Assembly (NCBI GenBank): GCA_032871835.1
Contig: CM065295.1
Span: 39,616,360-39,680,359 of the forward strand
Source of the DNA: Dipteronia dyeriana
Lineage: Eukaryota > Streptophyta > Magnoliopsida > Sapindales > Sapindaceae
DNA: 64,000 bases
Direction of reading: 5' to 3'
Shown piece after piece: positions 58,255-64,000 of the stretch (the first letter of the stretch is position 1; each line of letters opens with the position of its first letter). Under the pieces are notes generated by a model. That model made no database searches and was not told the origin of the DNA. It saw nothing but the letters and a program-made list of their open reading frames with translations. A program made the translations under genes and the position numbers.

Positions 58255-59922
58255 ATTTTTTCACAACCATTTTCAACTTCTCATATCTTTCTCTAGTCTT
58301 TATTCTCTTGTCAGTTTCCCACTGATACCAATTTCATCTTGGTGTCCTCCGTTCACGGCAACCGGTGCCACACTCAGCTAGTCGTCAACCATCCAGGCGA
58401 TGCTGTTGTCATCTCCGCTTACGGCAACTTTACTTTTTAGATATAGTTAATACTTAATATGATATGGGTTTGATTTCTGATATGTTTCTTCATCTATTTT
58501 TTTTTATGGAGAATATATGTTGCTTTATCTATCCGTGTTTGATTTTTTATGGAAAATATATTTTTATGATATGATATTTTTTTATGAGATTGGTTTGATT
58601 TTTTAAACAGTTGAAATTGATTTAGATGTGATTTTTTGTTTTTTGTTTTTAAACCTCTGAGATTTTTGTTTGTTTTCAAATCTCGGTGAGATTTTTGAAG
58701 TGTTGAAATTGGTAAGTTCACGGGTGCGGGTATAGGTACAGCAATAACACGTGGGTTTGTACCCGAACTTTAACCCGCTAACTTTCGCAGATATAGAATC
58801 CGTACAAATCCGACTTATTGCTATCCTTAACCTGAACTTGATGAGATTAATTAAACTCAACAAGTATGGTACAGATTGCAACCAAAGACGGAATTCGGCA
58901 TGGCTAAGGTGGGTGTAGCCTGTAGGCTGTAGCCCACCCTAGCTTTTTGAAAAATAAAGTTTTTTAAATAGTTTAAAGTATGCTCTATTTAATTTTAAGT
59001 ATATTCCAATCCAATTTCTATTTTGAAACTCATTAAAGTCTGTTGTATTTTGTTAACCAATTGAAAGATCAAACTCATAAATTTTAACCCTTTATTGAAT
59101 CAAAAATCAAATTGGGAAATTTTAATCCCGTAACAACAAACTAAAAGCAATAGATTAACCATATAAATTAATCTCTAAGTCTCCAAGAATTTTAATTTTA
59201 TAAGTTTTCATAGTTTTTAGATTTGTAGCAGTATACATACGTCAGTACGATAAAACCGTAAGTTTTATTTTTATTTTTCTTTTAAAGTTTATGTTGTAAA
59301 ATTAAGTTTTATTTTCGGTTATGAAACTTGTCAAAAAATATTTACGCACCAAGATTCATGACGAGTTTCTTAAAAATTGTATGATTGTTTATATTTAAAG
59401 AGAACTTGTTTTTACAATTGATTTGAATTCAGTAATAGATGCTTTTTCTTCTTTAAAGCCTCATAAGTAAAAATTTAAGTAGGATTTTATTGTATTTACA
59501 TTGCATAATTATTTCTTTTTTATTTTTTATTTTTATGTTTTTTCTTAGTTAGAATATGTATTTGAGAGTAAGACTCATTATGTTCCCTGATTATGTATAC
59601 TTTTTTATTTTAACTGATAAAAATTCTTCTGTACCGTCAAAATTCGCCATCAAAAAAGTTTTTATTATTATTATATAATATAATTTTTTATCTATATAAA
59701 ATTGTCCATAGTCTATCCAAAGAATATTTCTTGTTTTGTCCCTGCTTGCAACTCACCATTAAAAAGAGGAGGCTTCCCATCAGGGATGGACCTTTGTGGG
59801 GACTAGACCCCTTTAAAAAATTTAAATTAAATTATTTCCTAATCAAAGTAAAAAGTATAATCTTTCTTTCTTTTTTCTTCTTCTATAATAAAAAATATTT
59901 CTCCTCATTCTTCAAATTTGGT
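58255..59922. other. AT-rich region without recognised gene
   Basis: Contains a GGGT/ACCC-rich patch (58715-58800: GTTCACGGGTGCGGGTA, TACCCGAAC) reminiscent of a hAT end, and a local inverted repeat GTGGGTGTAGCC / GCTGTAGCCCAC (58909-58937). No TSD was found. Confidence 0.4.
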
Positions 59923-59933
59923 TCAATCTATTT

Positions 59934-62344
59934 AGGGTGAATTCTATTTTAGTCTTTATAGTTTGACCTAATACATAAATTGGTCCCTCGATTTTGAGCT
60001 TTCTCATGACAGGACATTACAGTTTCAAAAAACCTCGATTTAAGTCCCTACAGTCCAATTTCGTTAGGGTTCGTAAAGATTCCGTCCAAATGTTAAGGGT
60101 AAATGGTAACTTAAGTAATAAATGTAAAAAACTGATTTAAAATTAATTATTAATTAATTTAATTAAAAAATGTTTTAAAAAAATCAAATCACTAACCTAA
60201 ATTAAACACCTAAATCGATTTCCCATCATCTTCTCTAGGGGTGGACATTTTCGGGTTGGGTTGGGTTGGGTTGGGTTGATCGGGTTAGACTTTTTAAGCC
60301 CAATAGAAAAAAAAATATTTGAATTCAAATTTTGTTATATCAAAATTCAAATCTAAAATAAATTTTCACCATAATATTATATCACATAGAGTTTAATTTC
60401 TTAAAATTATCAAAATCAAATCACAACATAAAATATAAATTGTTTAAATATCTGTTGCATAATTAAAAAATAAAAATATAACAATTTATCCAACTTGAAA
60501 AGTCTTTATCTAAGTCTCCTATCAATTTTACAATTATAATTGTTTCATCGAATATCTCGTAGTTGGATAATCTATTATTTACTTCAACCAACATAATAGT
60601 TTGAGTTTATATATAATTATTAGACTTTTTTCTACCAAATTCTTAATCAAATCCTAGGAGGATTTAAAGTATAATTAAGGATGTGTCAATTAACACAAAA
60701 CATGAAAACAATATGATTGTATTTTTAGCAAATGTAATTAACATAAAAGATGAAGACAATATAGTTGCATGTTTTAATAAATGTACTATATATTTATAAT
60801 ATAAAATATTTAAAAATATGTATTTATATTTATCATTCATGAGTAAATTTTTACATATTTAAAAAAATAATATTTCATTTATTATTAATATCGGATTGTC
60901 GGGTTGGGTTGAGTTATATTTTATTAACCCAACCCAACCCAACCCAATCTAGTCGGGTTGGATCAGATTGGTCGGGTTGGGTTGGGTTGGGTTGGGTTGG
61001 GTTGGGTTAGGGGTTGGTGCCCACCCTAAATTCTTCTCCACCATCGTATCTCCCTCACCCAAATCCTAACCACCTCTCATCATCTTCTTCATCTTCTTTA
61101 ACACCCAAACCTTAAAAGAAACTATAGTTGATTGAGAAGGAAACTATAGTTGACTGAGAAGACATCTCGAATCCCTTTGTCTCTCGAACCCTTCTCTCTC
61201 CTTTTCTTTCTCTCCCATATCTTCATCACCGGCGATGAGAGCCGATCTGATCGACACTTTATTCTTCAATTTTTCTCTCTTTCTTTGTTTGTAGTTGTGT
61301 GTGTTAGTTCAATTTTGGGTCTGAGTGTTGTGGTGTGGTTTGATTTTGGTTATGATGTGGTGGTATGGTTTGGTTTTGGTCCTGGTGTGGTGGTGTTCTG
61401 AGGTTATAGGTTATGAGTTTCTGGGTTTTTTTTTTGTTAATGAATGAGTTCTGGGCTTGGTAAGTAGTTTATGAGTTTCTGGGTTTTGTTTTGTTGGCAG
61501 ATGAGTTATGAGTTTCTGGGTTTTATTTCGAGTTCTGTCTTTGTCTCTCTCTCGTCGTCTTCTTCTTTTTTGATCGGATCAGCACAGGTTGGGTTCGATT
61601 GACAATGTGGTTGGTTGGGTTTGATTGGGTTTGGTATATATTGATTTGATTGGGGTGGTGGTGATTGTTGTTTAGTTGTGAATTTTCTTTGTTGGGACTT
61701 GGGTTTGGGTGTGGGAAACCGATTTGTTGTGGTGGTGGTGTGGTTTTTGGGTGGGTTTCGTGTTGGGTAGTGGCTAGGAGTGTTTGGCTTTGGCGGCGAG
61801 CGAGATATGAGATCAAGGTTTGGTGGTGGTGGCAGTGGTTTCTAATGATGGTGGTGGTAGTGGTTTGTGATGTTGGTGGTTGATCGAGAGAGATGAGATC
61901 TGGGTTTGGTGGTGTCTGATAATAGATGAAGAAGAAGAATAGATGGGTGTGAAGGGAGAATGTGTTTGGTTCGGGTTTGGTTCGATTTTATTTTGATCAA
62001 ATAAGAAATTGGATTGGTGTTGATGATTTTGTTTGTGATTGAAAATGAGTTTGGTTGATTAGGGTGGTTCTAAGGTTTGGTTTGGTTGAAGATGGTTGAT
62101 GTTTGATGAACCCAGAAAAGGGTTTAAAGGTGAATTTGTTTTTTATTTTTAATTAAATTATATTTATTTCATTTTTTTTTATTAAAACAAAAGTCAGGGG
62201 CAGCAGGATCATTTGACCTTCTGTCCTGTCAGATTTTACTTTTTCAACGGAAAATTTAATAGAAGGACTTAACGAAGTAATTTTCAAAATCGAAAGACCA
62301 GTTTGTGTATTAGGTTTAAATTAGATGAACTAATATAAATTTCA
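59934..62344. mobile_element. MULE-like long-TIR element with nested hAT-like MITE
   Basis: Flanked by TCAATCTATTT (59923-59933 and 62345-62355). The inverted ends match over at least 40 bp (CCTAATACATAAATTGGTCC..CGATTTTGA against CCTAATACACAAACTGGTCT..CGATTTTGA). The interior (61060-62100) begins C/T-rich and then turns strongly G/T-rich. It may be captured sequence, but no protein was recognised. Structure resembles the Pack-MULE at 16449. Confidence 0.75.
60236..61030. mobile_element. hAT-like MITE with GGGTT arrays, nested in the MULE-like element
   Basis: The left end TAGGGGTGGACATTTTCGGG and the right end (inverted) TAGGGTGGGCACCAACCCC form a TIR. ATCTTCTC precedes and TTCTTCTC follows, an 8-bp TSD with one mismatch. 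Removing the insert restores CATCATCTTCTCCACCATC. Subterminal GGGTTGGGTTGGG arrays face their complements AACCCAACCC. Not telomeric, since the unit is GGGTT rather than TTTAGGG. Confidence 0.8.
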
Positions 62345-62355
62345 TCAATCTATTT

Positions 62356-62951
62356 GTCAACATCGATACTTAGATATGTTTCAGTAAATATTATAGTTTT
62401 AAATATTTTATTTTGTTACTTTTAATAAATATTTTATTTTGTTTTAAAATTTTAGGGTTGTTAAATATAGATAATGAGATTTTAGGAGTAATCAAATTAT
62501 TATTTAATCCAATTTTAAATTTGTAAAGTAACGATATTGTTAAATAAATTTTATTAAATTTTTTAAAATATTATATTATTATATTTAGAATGAATCAAAC
62601 TAATATATGAATATTGTATAATTTAATTATGGTTCCCATTTGTGTTTCATGTTTCTCTAATAATTTAATTTGATTTTTAAAAAATGAAATAAAATTTTGT
62701 AAAATATTTATTTAGAATATACATTTTAGGTGATGTCATTGTTTAGTAAAAAAAAAATCTAATCTATCATAATCTTCAATCCTAGTTATGTTTCTACTCC
62801 TCACACTTTGTGATTTAATGGGCAAAACAGGTGATCAAATATTTACAAAAATAGTGGTGGCCAATGGTGGGAGCTTCGTTTTGAAGTTTTCAATCAACAA
62901 GGATGGATTGATTTACAACATACAATCAACAATATATATATATATATATAT
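62356..62951. other. AT-rich spacer with (TA)n run
   Basis: No gene is visible; an (AT)n run lies at about 62932-62951 next to the following MITE. Confidence 0.5.
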
Positions 62952-63833
62952 GGGTTCGTCGTGTATGCGTTTTTTAGTTGTTGTTTTTCAAAAATAAAAA
63001 TAAAAATGAATATGAAAACAATATTTTTTGTTTTAATTTCGAATTTTGAAAACGCGTCTGGTAGTATATACTGAAAGATGTATTTTGAAAAAGAAAACGA
63101 AAAAAACACATCTGGTAAGTTAACCGAAAACTATAAAAAATTGAAATATCAATTTTAGCATTTTGTTTAATATTATTACGACTATAAACAAATTGATTAA
63201 ATAATTAACCAATATAATTTTTGTATTCTAATTTTTAAATTAAACAAAAGTAATACATCAAAAATTAATTAAAAAAAACATATAAAAAATGAATTAATCA
63301 AAACTAAACTTTTAAATTATAAATAAATAATTATAATATATATAAAATATTATAATATTTTATTATAATATATTATATTTTTATATATAATAATACATAA
63401 TAAAAATATATAATATTTGATATTATATATATATATAATATTATATAATATATAATATTATAATATTGTATATATATATTATTACATGAATGCTTTTAGT
63501 TCTACTTAGAAATAAATTATTCTGGAATATATATAAGAGGGGCACTTTGGTCATTTGAAAATCTTGTTCTGTCTTATCTTAATCATATCAAACGCATAAC
63601 AATACGATTAATAGTTTAAAAAATGATATTTTTTTTTATATAAAAAAAATGAAAAAACAAAAACAAAAACAAAAAACAAGTATTTTGTATTTTTCAAATC
63701 TTTCACTTTTAACACTGGTTTTGTTTTTCATTTTTCATTTTTTTTTTCAAAAATAAAATGAAAAACGGTTAACGAACGTATTTTCGAAAAATAAAAACGA
63801 AAACGGACTGAAAAACAGATGCAGTACGGGGCC
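62952..63833. mobile_element. MITE-like element with AAAAACGAAAACG-type ends
   Basis: The ends GGGTTCGTCGTGTATGCG and, inverted, GGCCCCGTACTGCATCTG lead into TTTTTTAGTTGTTGTTTTT against TTTTTCAGTCCGTTTTCG, an imperfect TIR. The middle is a long AT-dinucleotide region and includes a segment (63528-63600) shared with the MITE in the Sec14-like exon. No sure TSD. The last 167 bases of the window (63834-64000) show no feature. Confidence 0.5.
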
Positions 63834-64000
63834 TAAAGTTTCCTAGTGAAAAAATGATGTAGTGAAATATCTAAAATATTGCGAGTGCATTTTGATCAAA
63901 TAACAAAAAAGACATTCTCTCTATAGAAGAAAAAGAGTTTTTTTTTCATATTAAAAAAGAAATAAAAAAAAATATTTGACGAGATGAGATTGGTCCGTCG

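Noticed and set aside
58909..58940. Hairpin GTGGGTGTAGCC/GCTGTAGCCCAC as a terminator or small-RNA gene
   Set aside because: Short isolated inverted repeat without other support, probably a TE fragment.
60240..61015. Interstitial telomere from GGGTTGGGTT arrays
   Set aside because: The unit is GGGTT, not the plant telomere TTTAGGG, and the arrays are the subterminal repeats of a hAT-like MITE with its own TIR and TSD.
61150..61883. Small hydrophobic or Gln/Asn-rich proteins on both strands
   Set aside because: Composition effect of the G/T-rich stretch in the MULE-like element.

Overview
This is nuclear DNA of a flowering plant, most likely a eudicot. It is AT-rich, uses GT-AG introns, and is almost entirely built of nested transposable elements (TEs). 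No intact protein-coding gene is visible. The only recognisable host gene is a broken Sec14-like (CRAL-TRIO) lipid-transfer gene near 43.1-45.9 kb. All readings come from eye translation and from terminal repeats and target-site duplications (TSDs) read directly in the sequence; no database search was run.

Layout. 1-4171: 3' end of a Ty1/copia element (decayed pol, then a 2.2-kb LTR). It sits in a minus-strand L1-type LINE (4172-10822), which is itself split by a solo copia LTR (5234-7031) and a 593-bp hAT MITE (9265-9857). 11105-16143: a gag-only copia element whose 3' LTR is split by a second solo LTR of the first solo-LTR family. 16449-18121: a Pack-MULE with a 9-bp TSD carrying an exon of an RBR-type E3 ubiquitin ligase. 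18588-23735: three adjacent MITEs at TAA sites, the last containing a 3.3-kb hAT transposon with a mutated transposase, perfect 8-bp TSD and 11-bp TIRs. 25754-26249: a GC-rich hAT MITE.

26600-35787: a 9.2-kb Mutator-like element of Kaonashi type. It has a plus-strand transposase (FAR1/MuDR DNA-binding, MULE, SWIM and CCHC domains) and a convergent minus-strand gene with DUF1985, a proline-rich linker and a Ulp1/C48 peptidase. Two subterminal arrays of about 21-bp TTCTCGATC units flank the genes. 39851-41274: a small relative consisting mostly of the same array in inverted orientation. Between them lie a 200-bp hAT MITE and a minus-strand, nearly empty relative of the 11-16 kb copia element.

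43101-45921: the Sec14-like pseudogene, with a MITE in an exon, a MITE in an intron, a lost splice donor and a frameshift. 47437-56927: a complete Ty3/gypsy insertion of Tat/Grande type on the minus strand (5-bp TSD ATTTT), with gag and protease but most of RT, RNase H and integrase deleted, plus an antisense additional gene with its own TATA-like box. 57121-58251: a TTA-flanked MITE. 59934-62344: a second long-TIR MULE-like element with a nested hAT-like MITE. 62952-63833: a last MITE.

The strongest candidates for something little described are the TTCTCGATC arrays of the MULE family, the ULP gene whose catalytic Cys reads as Ser, the Pack-MULE carrying an RBR exon, and the non-autonomous copia family that keeps one conserved non-coding block while losing its coding capacity.
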